From a virus, in the IMG/VR virus record IMGVR_UViG_3300031566_000063, positions 1-49,794 of that record: DNA of 49,794 nt; one strand, written 5' to 3'. Shown here one piece after another: positions 1 to 9,428 of the stretch (its first letter is position 1; each line of letters starts with the position of its first letter). A program made the translations under genes and the position numbers. The notes beneath the pieces are model-generated. The model saw only the letters and a list, made by a program, of their open reading frames with translations. It ran no database searches and had not been told where the DNA came from.

Positions 1-1317
1 TCTAAAGCACCTGTAACCGTTGCTCCTTATGGAGACGATCAAGAGGTGATTGATTTCTTTAAAGCCAATAAGATAAAAGGATCTGGTGATCTTTACGATA
101 AGCGTATTGGTCAACAATCTAAAGGAGTCGTTGGATACGGTGATGATGTTTCTTATGAGGAATGGGTTTCTGGTAATCCTGGATTCTTAAAAAACAAAGC
201 AGGGTTTGACCCAACTAAAGAAGCAGATCTAATAGAGTATGAGGCTTTTCATAAGAAAGATACTTATGATAAAACCTATGCTCAGATCATGAAAAAGAAT
301 CCTAATATGGATTCTACTAAAGCAGCAGCATTAGCTAAAAAGGTAACTGAACAATTAAGTTTTATTGATGCTAAAGGTGATGTTCGTGACGCTGATAAGA
401 AGTGGGGTAATTACCACAGGTCTCGTAAAGAACTTCAATTCGAAGATGCGCCTGCAGTAGCAAAAACACCATTAAAGAAAGCAGATGAATTTGCTCCTGT
501 TAAACCGGGTGCTCCTATTGTAAATAAGAATATACAAGGTGTTGCTCCATGGTGGTTACAAGATCAAGTTACATTAGGTGCAGACGCTGCTAACTTTTTT
601 AGAGTTAAAAAGCGTAACCCTTGGCAAATGAAACCTCAAGTGGATCCATTCAGTCCTGTATTTTATGATCTAAGTCGTGAGCGAAGTGCTAATATGGAAC
701 TAGCTAACATAGGAACTCAAGGTCTTAACGCTTTTACTAATCCTCAAGCATTCAATGCAGGCTTCTCTCAAATACAGGGACAAGGTGCTAAGGCTGCAGC
801 AGATGTTTTAGGACGTGAGGCCACTTTAAATGTAGGTGTAGCTAATGATTTCGAGATAAGAAATAAAAACCTTATGAATGATGCTTCTAGATATAATGCA
901 GAAGCAAGCACTAGACATTATGATAATGTGATAACCGGAGATCAAAATTTCGATAACGCTAAAGGTATTCGTAGAGATATGTTGGTTAATCATTATAACA
1001 ATGCTGTTACCAATAAGAACAATACAGCTAACTTAAATGATCTTACCGATCAATATAAGGTCGATCCTAGAGGTGGTGGAAGAATCAGATGGACTAATGG
1101 TAAGCCTATTAAACCAGAAGCTCAAACCAATCAGTGGGATAGTATGGCAGCCGCAGTTAAGCGTCTTACAGAGAATGGTGAGTTTACAAGAGATGAAGCT
1201 ATTAGAATAGTAACAGGTAAGGCAGGTAAAAATGCTGAAACCTCTATGCCATATAATCCGATGGCAGGAGGCTACCCTATGAGAACGGCTGCTGATGTTG
1301 ATGATACTTACTCGTAA
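1..1317 (+). CDS. Virion (cargo/tail) protein, 5'-truncated by the window edge
   Basis: The reading frame is open from base 1 (SKAPVTVAPYGDD...), so the gene begins outside the window and 438 residues plus TAA are visible. A GTG at position 46 could be read as a start, but nothing supports it. The N-terminal half is charged and Lys-rich. From about residue 220 the protein becomes a long Ala/Asn/Gln-rich, mostly helical stretch (ANIGTQGLNAFTNPQAFN...). It ends with a more globular basic segment (GGGRIRWTNGKPIKPEAQ). No cysteine is visible. I do not recognise a named family. Position directly upstream of the giant cargo genes, on the same strand, and the helical Ala/Asn-rich composition suggest a structural protein packaged in or ejected with the virion. 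No catalytic motif is seen. Confidence 0.6.
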   Translation, partial: SKAPVTVAPYGDDQEVIDFFKANKIKGSGDLYDKRIGQQSKGVVGYGDDVSYEEWVSGNPGFLKNKAGFDPTKEADLIEYEAFHKKDTYDKTYAQIMKKNPNMDSTKAAALAKKVTEQLSFIDAKGDVRDADKKWGNYHRSRKELQFEDAPAVAKTPLKKADEFAPVKPGAPIVNKNIQGVAPWWLQDQVTLGADAANFFRVKKRNPWQMKPQVDPFSPVFYDLSRERSANMELANIGTQGLNAFTNPQAFNAGFSQIQGQGAKAAADVLGREATLNVGVANDFEIRNKNLMNDASRYNAEASTRHYDNVITGDQNFDNAKGIRRDMLVNHYNNAVTNKNNTANLNDLTDQYKVDPRGGGRIRWTNGKPIKPEAQTNQWDSMAAAVKRLTENGEFTRDEAIRIVTGKAGKNAETSMPYNPMAGGYPMRTAADVDDTYS

Positions 1318-1331
1318 ACTTTAAAAGTTTA

Positions 1332-1363
1332 TTTGCAAACTTATAATATTTTAATACATTTAC
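1332..1363 (+). promoter_or_regulatory. Predicted Bacteroidota-type promoter for the giant-gene operon
   Basis: TTTG at 1332-1335, 19 nt, then TACATTTAC at 1355-1363. The Bacteroidota primary sigma consensus is TTTG, 19-21 nt, TAnnTTTG; this -7 box has one mismatch. The ATG of the next gene is at 1374, so the leader would be only a few bases. The site lies in the only sizeable gap (56 bp) of the + operon. A 6-bp inverted repeat (1325-1342) surrounds the TTTG box. Confidence 0.5.
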
Positions 1364-1373
1364 ACTTTAAATT

Positions 1374-4118
1374 ATGTCATCATATATCCCAAATGTAACC
1401 GACTATATACCACAGATCCAGCCCTTTCAGCCGGACTATAATTTCTTAGGTAATGTATTACAAGCCCGACAAGGTAAGTACGATGCTGCTTATAGTAAGA
1501 TTAATGGTATATATGCCAGTGCTCTTAATTCACCGATGATGAGAGATAGTAATATTAAAAAGAGAGACGCATTCTTTAATGCGGTTGATGGTGACATAAA
1601 AAGAATTTCGGGATTAGATTTATCTCAGGAGCAAAATCTTAATCAAGCTTCTGCAGTATTCAAACCATTCTTTGATGATGAGAACATCTTTCAGGATATA
1701 ACTCAAACTAAGCGTTTCCATTCAGGAATGCAGAAGCATGAGAACCTAAAGGATTGTACAGATCCTAAAGAGTGTGGAGGATCCGCATGGGAACCTGGTG
1801 CACAAGAGTTGCAATATAAAGCTGAAGAGTTTAAAAATATGTCGGATGCTGATGCTTTAAAGTTTCAGATACCAAAGTATACTCCTTACTACAATTGGGA
1901 AAAAGACGCAGTTGATTTAGCAGTTAAAGCCAACTTAAGTATAAGTGAAGATAAACTTCACGGCGGATGGATTGTTAAAGACACTAATGGTAAATTAATA
2001 GAAGGTGGCCTATACAGCCTTTTTAAATCTACGTACGGTAACGATCCAAGAGTAACTGCTAATTACAATACTCAATCCTATGTAGAAAGAAAGAATGCTG
2101 TTTCTGGTGCTGCGCCAGGTACTGAAGATGCAGTTGAGACTGAATATCTTAATAATCAGATTAAGATCTTTAATGATCTGTTTACCCCAGTTGTCAAAGA
2201 GACCGACAATGCAGTAAAGACTGTAAGTGCAAGAGAAGCGCAGTTAAAAAAGGATAAAGCTGAGATTGGATTATCAGATGAAGATCATGCAATTCTTGCT
2301 AATATAGGTGGTGTAGGAGAGGCTCTATCTAAAACACAGTCAGAAAATGGTGTGATATTAAATACCATTAACAATACAACTGAGAATAAAGATCTTGCTA
2401 CCTTAAGAAGAAAAGGAGACCATGCAAGAGCTCAAACGTTATTGATTGGCGGATTACAAAACATGGCTGTAACTATGTCCCAACGTGGTGAGAAACATAA
2501 TATTGAAGTTAATCCATATGCAATGGAAGAAGTTCACCAAAGAAACAGAGTTGCATTAGCTAATCTTGGATTTAAACATGATGCTCTTAAACAAGCAATG
2601 CATATCAATGGAGAGAAAGAATTAATCCAGTTTAAGCAAGCTGTAGAAAACGGGTTCCTTCCCGGTGCTAGTTCTAGTACAATGACTGTTGATGATACGG
2701 CGCCTTGGGCAACTGCGATATCTGATGATCCGGATGTTGCTATTAATCGTAGAAGCGAAGAAGTGACTAAAGTTACTCAGGATGCTGATAACTTAAACTC
2801 TTCTTTCTTATCAGAAACAATTGCTATTGCGCGTAGAGCTGCAAAAGACCCTAGTAATAAAGGAGCTCAGATATATCTTGATAAAATGCTTGGTGCAGGA
2901 TCTACTGCAGAAACCCCAGAAGAAATTGCAAAGGCTACTAAAGAAAGAGGTGGGTTTAAAACTATTCAAGAAGCCTATGAATACAGTGTTGGTTATCTTG
3001 ATCAATCTAAGAATCCTAATTCTAACGTTGCTTGGGCTACAGATTTCATGGGGAAAAACGCGGATATGATTACAAATATCAATACAAAGAACAAGAGTAA
3101 GTATGCTATAATTAATAGTAATATTAAAGCTGCAAATAGTGTGGTTAAGAATATCCAAGCTCAAGCAGGTCCAGGTCAAGAGATTTATAAAGATGCAGAT
3201 CTTTTAATTCAAGAGTCAGGCATCCCTATGCTGACTGAAGATATGCCTGATGACTTCTTACTTAAGTATATGGTTAAGAATAATATTACTAGTTATGATG
3301 ATGCTTTTGATATAGCTGAAGAAACATATACTTTATTACAAGATAAGTTCCGTGCTACATATAATGCTACTCAAGGAGGGAATACTAAGTCAGCAAATGC
3401 CATTACATACAATAATGTTAATACTAAAATGGGATCTGATTCTGGAACAGCAAGATTGAAATCTGTTATTTCTGCTATACAATCAGACCCGAGACAATCG
3501 TTTAATATAATCAGTGGGCCACCAACAGCAGATAATGTAGGTGGTAATAGCGAGCCTCTTAAAGGAATGTCTAATGTATTATTCAATAAGATATTATCAA
3601 CGGCTAAGGATAATAAAAATATGCGGTTAAGTTTCACTGAAAGTCCTATAGCGGGTAACAATGAAAATCTTTCTGCACTGACTATGAAGTTAGATCCTAA
3701 AGATTTTAAAGAATACATAGGAACTTCAACCACACCTGGTCCTTTATATGGAGTAGATCTTTCACAGGTTTCCATTATCTACAACAATAAGAATGTTAAG
3801 ACCCCTACTAATGCAGGTCAAGCTAAACCGGATTTAATAAACATCATTGATTATAGTGGTAAGCAATATGAGTTTCCTAAAGCTATAGTAGGAACCGCCG
3901 AGTTTATAAAAGATAAGAACGGCTATTCTCTTAGTTATAAACCAAAATTCTTTAATGGCGAAACTGGTAAATGGGAAGTTGGAGATTTTACATCGAAGAC
4001 TGTTGAGACCCATCAACAAGTAGTTGATTTAGATAAAGCAGCAATGGCATCATTTGATCAAATGCAAAAAGTAAACATCGCAGCAGAAGCACAATATATA
4101 GCAGCTAATAAAAAATAA
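1374..4118 (+). CDS. crAss-like phage virion cargo protein, 914 aa
   Basis: The N-terminus (YIP..., FQPDYNFLGNVLQ, RDSNIKKRD, GLDLSQEQN, VFKPFFDDENI) fits a conserved crAss-like structural protein encoded just upstream of the virion RNA polymerase; this match is from memory of the family, not a search. The body is mostly helical with many Asn/Lys/Asp residues, and there is no membrane segment or enzyme motif that I can see. The only cysteines found are C128 and C134 (CTDPKEC), close enough to form a small disulfide loop or bind a metal. The ATG at 1374 follows a predicted promoter by 10 bp and is the first ATG of the frame. The stop is 5 bp before the next gene. It is probably stored in the capsid or tail barrel and ejected with the DNA. 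Confidence 0.7.
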   Translation: MSSYIPNVTDYIPQIQPFQPDYNFLGNVLQARQGKYDAAYSKINGIYASALNSPMMRDSNIKKRDAFFNAVDGDIKRISGLDLSQEQNLNQASAVFKPFFDDENIFQDITQTKRFHSGMQKHENLKDCTDPKECGGSAWEPGAQELQYKAEEFKNMSDADALKFQIPKYTPYYNWEKDAVDLAVKANLSISEDKLHGGWIVKDTNGKLIEGGLYSLFKSTYGNDPRVTANYNTQSYVERKNAVSGAAPGTEDAVETEYLNNQIKIFNDLFTPVVKETDNAVKTVSAREAQLKKDKAEIGLSDEDHAILANIGGVGEALSKTQSENGVILNTINNTTENKDLATLRRKGDHARAQTLLIGGLQNMAVTMSQRGEKHNIEVNPYAMEEVHQRNRVALANLGFKHDALKQAMHINGEKELIQFKQAVENGFLPGASSSTMTVDDTAPWATAISDDPDVAINRRSEEVTKVTQDADNLNSSFLSETIAIARRAAKDPSNKGAQIYLDKMLGAGSTAETPEEIAKATKERGGFKTIQEAYEYSVGYLDQSKNPNSNVAWATDFMGKNADMITNINTKNKSKYAIINSNIKAANSVVKNIQAQAGPGQEIYKDADLLIQESGIPMLTEDMPDDFLLKYMVKNNITSYDDAFDIAEETYTLLQDKFRATYNATQGGNTKSANAITYNNVNTKMGSDSGTARLKSVISAIQSDPRQSFNIISGPPTADNVGGNSEPLKGMSNVLFNKILSTAKDNKNMRLSFTESPIAGNNENLSALTMKLDPKDFKEYIGTSTTPGPLYGVDLSQVSIIYNNKNVKTPTNAGQAKPDLINIIDYSGKQYEFPKAIVGTAEFIKDKNGYSLSYKPKFFNGETGKWEVGDFTSKTVETHQQVVDLDKAAMASFDQMQKVNIAAEAQYIAANKK

Positions 4119-4123
4119 TAGTT

Positions 4124-7100
4124 ATGGCCGATTCTAAACCACCTCAAGGAATTGATCCTGATGTTGAAATCTTCAACAATTTCAACAAAGCTATTGGATT
4201 TACTCCCCCCGCATCCGCACCTGAACAAGGAACTCCTAATCTGAAGAGTGTTGATACAGCACTTACGATTAAAGGTAATCCTATGACTGGTATAAATCCT
4301 GGATTAAAATCAGGCGGTACTAAAGAGTATATGAACTCTATAGGTAATTACTTGGATCAAGTTGCTAATACAGCAAAGACACCAAATGATTACATGAAGC
4401 CGTATACTTATAACGGAGATTATGATGGTGCTAACTTTGAAAAGTATTTTAGCAGTCGTCATTTCAATGAGTTAGGTTTTAACCCGAATAGGAATAACGA
4501 AGCTTTATATAATGATAAATCAACATTTGGTGATGAGTTTACAAGAGCAGCGTCTCAATGGCCTACATTAGTTAAGTCAGGATTCATGTCAGGAATAAGA
4601 TCTTGGGGTGATATGTTTACAGATCCTTTGGCTCCAGATTTAAAGACTGCTCGTGAAATGCAAAAAGCAATGGCGATCGGTTCTTCTACAAAGAAGGGCG
4701 CCGGTGCATTCTTTAATAATACATTCCTTAACTCAGCGTATACTGTCGGTATAGGTGCCGAACTTGTACTGGAAGAACTCGCATTAGCAGGAGCTACTGC
4801 TATTACAGGAGGTCTTGATGCTGGGCTTACACTTCCTGCTATGGGAGCTAGATTTGCGAAAGCTACTAGCCTCATGAGTAAAGGAGCTAAGATATTAGAT
4901 GGTGCTAAAGATCTTGGTAAAGGTCTTAGTAATATGAGTGACTTAAGAACCTTCTGGCAAACGAGTGGTAAAGGATTAGGTAAAATTGGTGCAGCTATTA
5001 ATCCCCTTGAGAACACATGGGAGTTAGGAAAAGACATTGCTCGTGGTACTAATGCTCTTAAGTATACCAAAGCTTCTGGAAAGATAAACGAATTCGCTAG
5101 AGTCTCGGATAACTTTGGAAGATTTGCTAAAGACATGTTACTTATAAAGTCTGCAGTAGGTGAGTCAAAGCTTGAAGGAGGTATGGTCCAAATGGATGTT
5201 ACCAAAGAACTAGTAGAGAAATATAGAGAAGCTAATAATGGTGCCGAACCTGAAGGTCAGGAAATGGTTAAGATCGAGAACATAGCTAAAGAAGAAGCAA
5301 GAAGAACTGCTCTTTGGAATATGCCGGCGATCATGTTCAGTAACAAATTAATGTACCAAACTCTATTTGCTCCATTCGAAAGAGGTATCCAGAATACAGC
5401 AAAGGATGTTGTATTTGGAGCGCTCGGTAAAGAAGGTAAAAAAGGATTCAAAGCATTAGGTGATGGGATCATGGAAAACCTTTCTCACTTCGGTAAGAAA
5501 TTACTTACACCTAAAGAGTATGGTAAGTTTGGAATGGGTTATATGAAAGCTAACCTTGCAGAAGGTGTGCAGGAAAACCTTCAGGAAGCCATCTCAGAAG
5601 GATCTAAGCTAAATGCTAATGAAATATATACAAATCCTAATAGAGGAGTGTACGAAGGTTATATGGGTCATTTTCTGACCGGTATGAAACATCAAGCCTC
5701 TATGCAAGGCCTTGAAACATTTGCAGGTGGTTTTTTAATGGGAGCTATGGCTCAACCTGCAATGTCTGCACCAATGAAAGTTCTTACAAAAGTATGGGAT
5801 AAAACCTTTGGTGCTAAGAAATACAAAGAGTATAGAGCAGAACGTGACGAACAGGTTGCTAATACAGTTAAGACATTAAACGAGCTTTACGAAAATCCGG
5901 CTAAATACTTTGCTCCGGATATGGCTAATCTAATCAAACAAGATGAGTTGGCCATAAACATGTATGATGCAATTCAATCAGGTAATAAAAACGGAGTAAA
6001 GGATGTTGATAGAGCGGCGTCATTTAGTCATATTCATACAGCATTAGTTACGGGACACTATGACATATTCATGGACCAGCTTAAAGAACTTAAGAAAGCT
6101 ACTCCAGAAGAAGCAATAGGATGGTTTGATAGTCCAGTAGATGCGAAAGTTGGTGCTAAAGCTGTTGGTAAAGTAGATCAATTGATCGAAAGAGCTGAGA
6201 CTATTAAGCAAAGCTTTGATGAAGTTAATGCTAATTACCCAAATCCTTATAAGGCTAATAACTTTAAACAAGGAACTGCTGATTATATGTCACAGCAATT
6301 ATCATCTATTGCTTGGGATAAAGCTCAAGAACATTTGATATATGCCAAAGAGAATTTTATTGATCATGGTAACCGTCTTAGAGAAATGGCTGAAGCCTTT
6401 ACTGGTAAATCAAGACCATTAGAGAATGCTAGTCTACAAGATTTAATGGTCTTGTTAAACCCGACAAGTGTGAGAAACTACGCAGCTTCATTAGAAGCAG
6501 AGGTTAAGAATTTAGATCCTACTAATAAAGACGATGCTGTAAAGATCAAACAGAAGAATAAGCAGATTGAATTATTACGCGAGTTTCATAACAATGTTCA
6601 CCATGAACAAAATATAAAGGATCATTATACAAAGGGTCCTAAGAAGGGTCTTACTAAGGTAGAGAAGGATAAGATACCAACAGGTAGTTATCTTACTATT
6701 AAAGGTGGTAAAATACCTTTTAAAGTAATGTCTACTAACAAAAACGCAAAGGGAAGAACTATTAGTTATAATGTATCGGTTCCTGGTATAAATGGTTCCG
6801 AAGAAGTTATAATTCCTGTTAAGGATGCAAAATATGCAAATCCTAAAAAGGCAAGAGCATTACATCAAGATACTGCGGATACATACTCAAGAACTGCATT
6901 TGCTAAATACCTAAGATTTCTAGCTGAAGCAAACGGAGATTTCTACTTCGATGAGAAGGTTAATAAAGCATATGACCTAATTAAGGATCATATGTTGGTT
7001 AAAGAAGAAATGGGATACCTGGTTGATAGTATTAATATATTAGCAGATCCTGCAGGTTTCTTAAAGATTCAACAGAGTATTGGTAAGCATTATGAAGACT

Positions 7101-9406
7101 TATTTAAAGAGGCTAAAGAAAATACTAAGCAAAGATTAAATGAATATCTTACTCGTGTACAAGCTAATAAAGGAGTTAATCAATTAATGAAGGCAACAGG
7201 TCTTGCACCTTCACCGACAGATTGGGATTTATTTGTAACTGCTTTAAAGAAAGGTGAAGAACCTTTAATCCCTGTATTATTTATCGATGTTAAAAATCAT
7301 GACGAAATAACCAGTGGTGAGCGTTTTGATAAAGCGATAGAAGTTTGGAAAGGGGTGATTGAGATGGTTAAGTCTAGTGAAGTAGATAAGATCAAAGCAG
7401 AAGAGCCTGAAGGGATTAAACCGGTTGTTGAAGTAAAACCTGAAGAGAAGAAAGCTAAAGTAGAAACTAAGCCTGTTAATACTGCTGTTGAATCTATTCA
7501 AGATCTTTATAATAATGATAAACTTCCTGAGTCAGTTGCCTCAAGAATAGGTAGTGATTTTATGTTGATGGCGGTAGAAGCAGGCTCTGATTTAACTGAT
7601 CAACAAGTAGATCAATACTTCATAGATAATGAATTAGAGTTACGCAAGCTTATCGCTAAGCATAACATTAAAGTTGAAGATTCTAAAGACGGTACTACAA
7701 CTACTACCGATATAGAAAAAAGAGCAAAAGAAGAATTATTTCCTATTGATTCTTTACATAAAGCAGAACTAGCTGCTTTAAAAGCATCTACTGAAACTAC
7801 TGAAGTTTCACAATCTGAAGCTCAGAAAAAAGCATTGGCCATAGTTAAGGATATCAAAGAAGAAACTAAAGATGCTATAGTTAACGATGATGGGTATACA
7901 ATAGCCGGTGAATTATATGACGAACGTGTATCTTCAATTGCTGCAGAGATAGCAAAGAACAACTTTGAGTTTCATGGTAAGAAACCAATGGTTGCTATTT
8001 ACAACCGATTTAAGGGTGAGGCAGGATATTCTCCTGAGGCCTTGGTTGAAAAGTTTAAAGCGGATCCTAAAGTACGTGAGTTTTTTGAGAAGAGTAAACA
8101 ATCAGACGGGACTTATAAAACAAGATTCACTCCCGCTAAAATCGAGTTATTGATTGAAGGTCTTAAAGAAGTTAAGACAGAAGATGAATTTGTTAAGTTA
8201 ATAAACAAGCTTGCATATAACGAGTCTACAGATAGAGGTAACTCGATAGATCTTATTGTTAGAGATTTCTTTGAAACTGGTGCTGATAATTATACAGAAG
8301 CACTTAAACCTAAGATTTCTGAGCAGGCCTTTGATCAGTTGATGATTCAAATGAAAGAGTTCAAAGCTCTTTTAGATTCTAGAGGAGAGGTGATTGTAAG
8401 TAATGGATTGACGTTGTATGGAACCTTTGGTGAAGAAGAGCGTAACATTGCCGGTACAATGGACTTACTTGTTATTACCCCAGAAGGTAAGTTCAAGATC
8501 TATGATATCAAGACCGCTGATAAGTGGACAGACTATAACTCGTCATCTAAAAAGCGTAAAGCTTATGGTGCACAGTTATCTTTATACAAGAATTTATTAG
8601 AACATCGTACGGGATTAGAGGTTGTAGGTCTAGAAATAGTTCCTGTATTAACTACTACTGATGATGATGGATACATAGAAAATGTTAGAGATGCTTTGAT
8701 TCAAGTAGATCCAAAAGAACTAGTTCATGAGTATATACCTGAGGTAGAGAAATTTGTACCTAAGAAAACATTTGTTGTTAACGTAAAGGGTGCTCCAGAA
8801 AAGAACTTGACAAAGTTACAGACCTTTAAGAACGATCTGAATGATGCTGTTGATTTGATGTCATTAGAAACCATCTATGAAAAGAAAGGTGCTGAAGTAA
8901 GAGATCTTGCTTTACAAGAAGCTGAAGAACTAGATGAAGCAGATTCTGATAATGCATTTACTATTATAGAGGTTATTGAAGCTTCTTATGTTGCAAAACA
9001 AGATGAGTTATTAATAGATAGCACTAATATAGGGAATCTGGTTTTTGTTAGTAAGCCTGCTCAGCAAAAGGAAGGTTGGACTGTCAACTTTGTTACTGAA
9101 GAGGGGGCTACTGGTAATAGTTATTCTGTAGTAAGAGTTAACAAAAAATCTGGTATCTTAGAGGTTGAATTAGGAGATGAAAGATTCAACATTGCTAATA
9201 CTAGTGTAACACGTATAAATAGACCTGGTGATTTAATCTCCAATGTATATACAGCTGCGCCAGAAGATAAGGAAGTGATTGAAAGTAATAAGAATGCTAT
9301 CAAAGATGTTACTGATAACATTGAAGATAATACAGATGAAATTACTGCTATGTTGAAAAGAGATCCTGATGATTTAAAAAAAGATGCTGATAAGGCATGT
9401 GATTAG
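4124..9406 (+). CDS. Giant virion protein with C-terminal PD-(D/E)XK nuclease domain, 1760 aa
   Basis: Mostly helical structural protein. A hydrophobic Ala/Gly/Leu-rich stretch lies at about residues 205-245 and could contact membrane. A Glu/Lys/Pro-rich linker at about 1100-1135 separates a large N-terminal region from a nuclease-like domain at about 1370-1500. That domain shows GTMD (D1447), then DIK (D1461-x-K1463) and a following AYGAQLSLY helix (QxxxY type), the layout of RecB/Cas4-like PD-(D/E)XK nucleases. The remainder to residue 1740 looks like a small beta domain followed by an acidic helical tail. The single cysteine I found in 1760 residues is the penultimate one, C1759 (tail ADKACD). 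The stop is TAG. The gene sits 5 bp after the 914-aa gene and 22 bp before the RNA polymerase gene. Inferred role: capsid cargo ejected into the host, where the nuclease could cut host or competitor DNA or trim ends. Confidence 0.75.
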   Translation: MADSKPPQGIDPDVEIFNNFNKAIGFTPPASAPEQGTPNLKSVDTALTIKGNPMTGINPGLKSGGTKEYMNSIGNYLDQVANTAKTPNDYMKPYTYNGDYDGANFEKYFSSRHFNELGFNPNRNNEALYNDKSTFGDEFTRAASQWPTLVKSGFMSGIRSWGDMFTDPLAPDLKTAREMQKAMAIGSSTKKGAGAFFNNTFLNSAYTVGIGAELVLEELALAGATAITGGLDAGLTLPAMGARFAKATSLMSKGAKILDGAKDLGKGLSNMSDLRTFWQTSGKGLGKIGAAINPLENTWELGKDIARGTNALKYTKASGKINEFARVSDNFGRFAKDMLLIKSAVGESKLEGGMVQMDVTKELVEKYREANNGAEPEGQEMVKIENIAKEEARRTALWNMPAIMFSNKLMYQTLFAPFERGIQNTAKDVVFGALGKEGKKGFKALGDGIMENLSHFGKKLLTPKEYGKFGMGYMKANLAEGVQENLQEAISEGSKLNANEIYTNPNRGVYEGYMGHFLTGMKHQASMQGLETFAGGFLMGAMAQPAMSAPMKVLTKVWDKTFGAKKYKEYRAERDEQVANTVKTLNELYENPAKYFAPDMANLIKQDELAINMYDAIQSGNKNGVKDVDRAASFSHIHTALVTGHYDIFMDQLKELKKATPEEAIGWFDSPVDAKVGAKAVGKVDQLIERAETIKQSFDEVNANYPNPYKANNFKQGTADYMSQQLSSIAWDKAQEHLIYAKENFIDHGNRLREMAEAFTGKSRPLENASLQDLMVLLNPTSVRNYAASLEAEVKNLDPTNKDDAVKIKQKNKQIELLREFHNNVHHEQNIKDHYTKGPKKGLTKVEKDKIPTGSYLTIKGGKIPFKVMSTNKNAKGRTISYNVSVPGINGSEEVIIPVKDAKYANPKKARALHQDTADTYSRTAFAKYLRFLAEANGDFYFDEKVNKAYDLIKDHMLVKEEMGYLVDSINILADPAGFLKIQQSIGKHYEDLFKEAKENTKQRLNEYLTRVQANKGVNQLMKATGLAPSPTDWDLFVTALKKGEEPLIPVLFIDVKNHDEITSGERFDKAIEVWKGVIEMVKSSEVDKIKAEEPEGIKPVVEVKPEEKKAKVETKPVNTAVESIQDLYNNDKLPESVASRIGSDFMLMAVEAGSDLTDQQVDQYFIDNELELRKLIAKHNIKVEDSKDGTTTTTDIEKRAKEELFPIDSLHKAELAALKASTETTEVSQSEAQKKALAIVKDIKEETKDAIVNDDGYTIAGELYDERVSSIAAEIAKNNFEFHGKKPMVAIYNRFKGEAGYSPEALVEKFKADPKVREFFEKSKQSDGTYKTRFTPAKIELLIEGLKEVKTEDEFVKLINKLAYNESTDRGNSIDLIVRDFFETGADNYTEALKPKISEQAFDQLMIQMKEFKALLDSRGEVIVSNGLTLYGTFGEEERNIAGTMDLLVITPEGKFKIYDIKTADKWTDYNSSSKKRKAYGAQLSLYKNLLEHRTGLEVVGLEIVPVLTTTDDDGYIENVRDALIQVDPKELVHEYIPEVEKFVPKKTFVVNVKGAPEKNLTKLQTFKNDLNDAVDLMSLETIYEKKGAEVRDLALQEAEELDEADSDNAFTIIEVIEASYVAKQDELLIDSTNIGNLVFVSKPAQQKEGWTVNFVTEEGATGNSYSVVRVNKKSGILEVELGDERFNIANTSVTRINRPGDLISNVYTAAPEDKEVIESNKNAIKDVTDNIEDNTDEITAMLKRDPDDLKKDADKACD

Positions 9407-9428
9407 AAACTAATTAATAAATATTTCA

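Noticed and set aside
46-48. GTG as start codon of the first gene
   Set aside because: The frame is open back to base 1 with protein-like sequence, so the gene is cut by the window edge and this GTG is internal.
1325-1342. AAGTTT...AAACTT inverted repeat as a terminator of the first gene
   Set aside because: Only a 6-bp AT-rich stem with no T run; it overlaps a good TTTG promoter box.
4555-5205. Long antisense open frame of 216 codons
   Set aside because: It lies wholly opposite the 1760-aa virion gene, has Ser/Pro-rich shadow composition and no domain.
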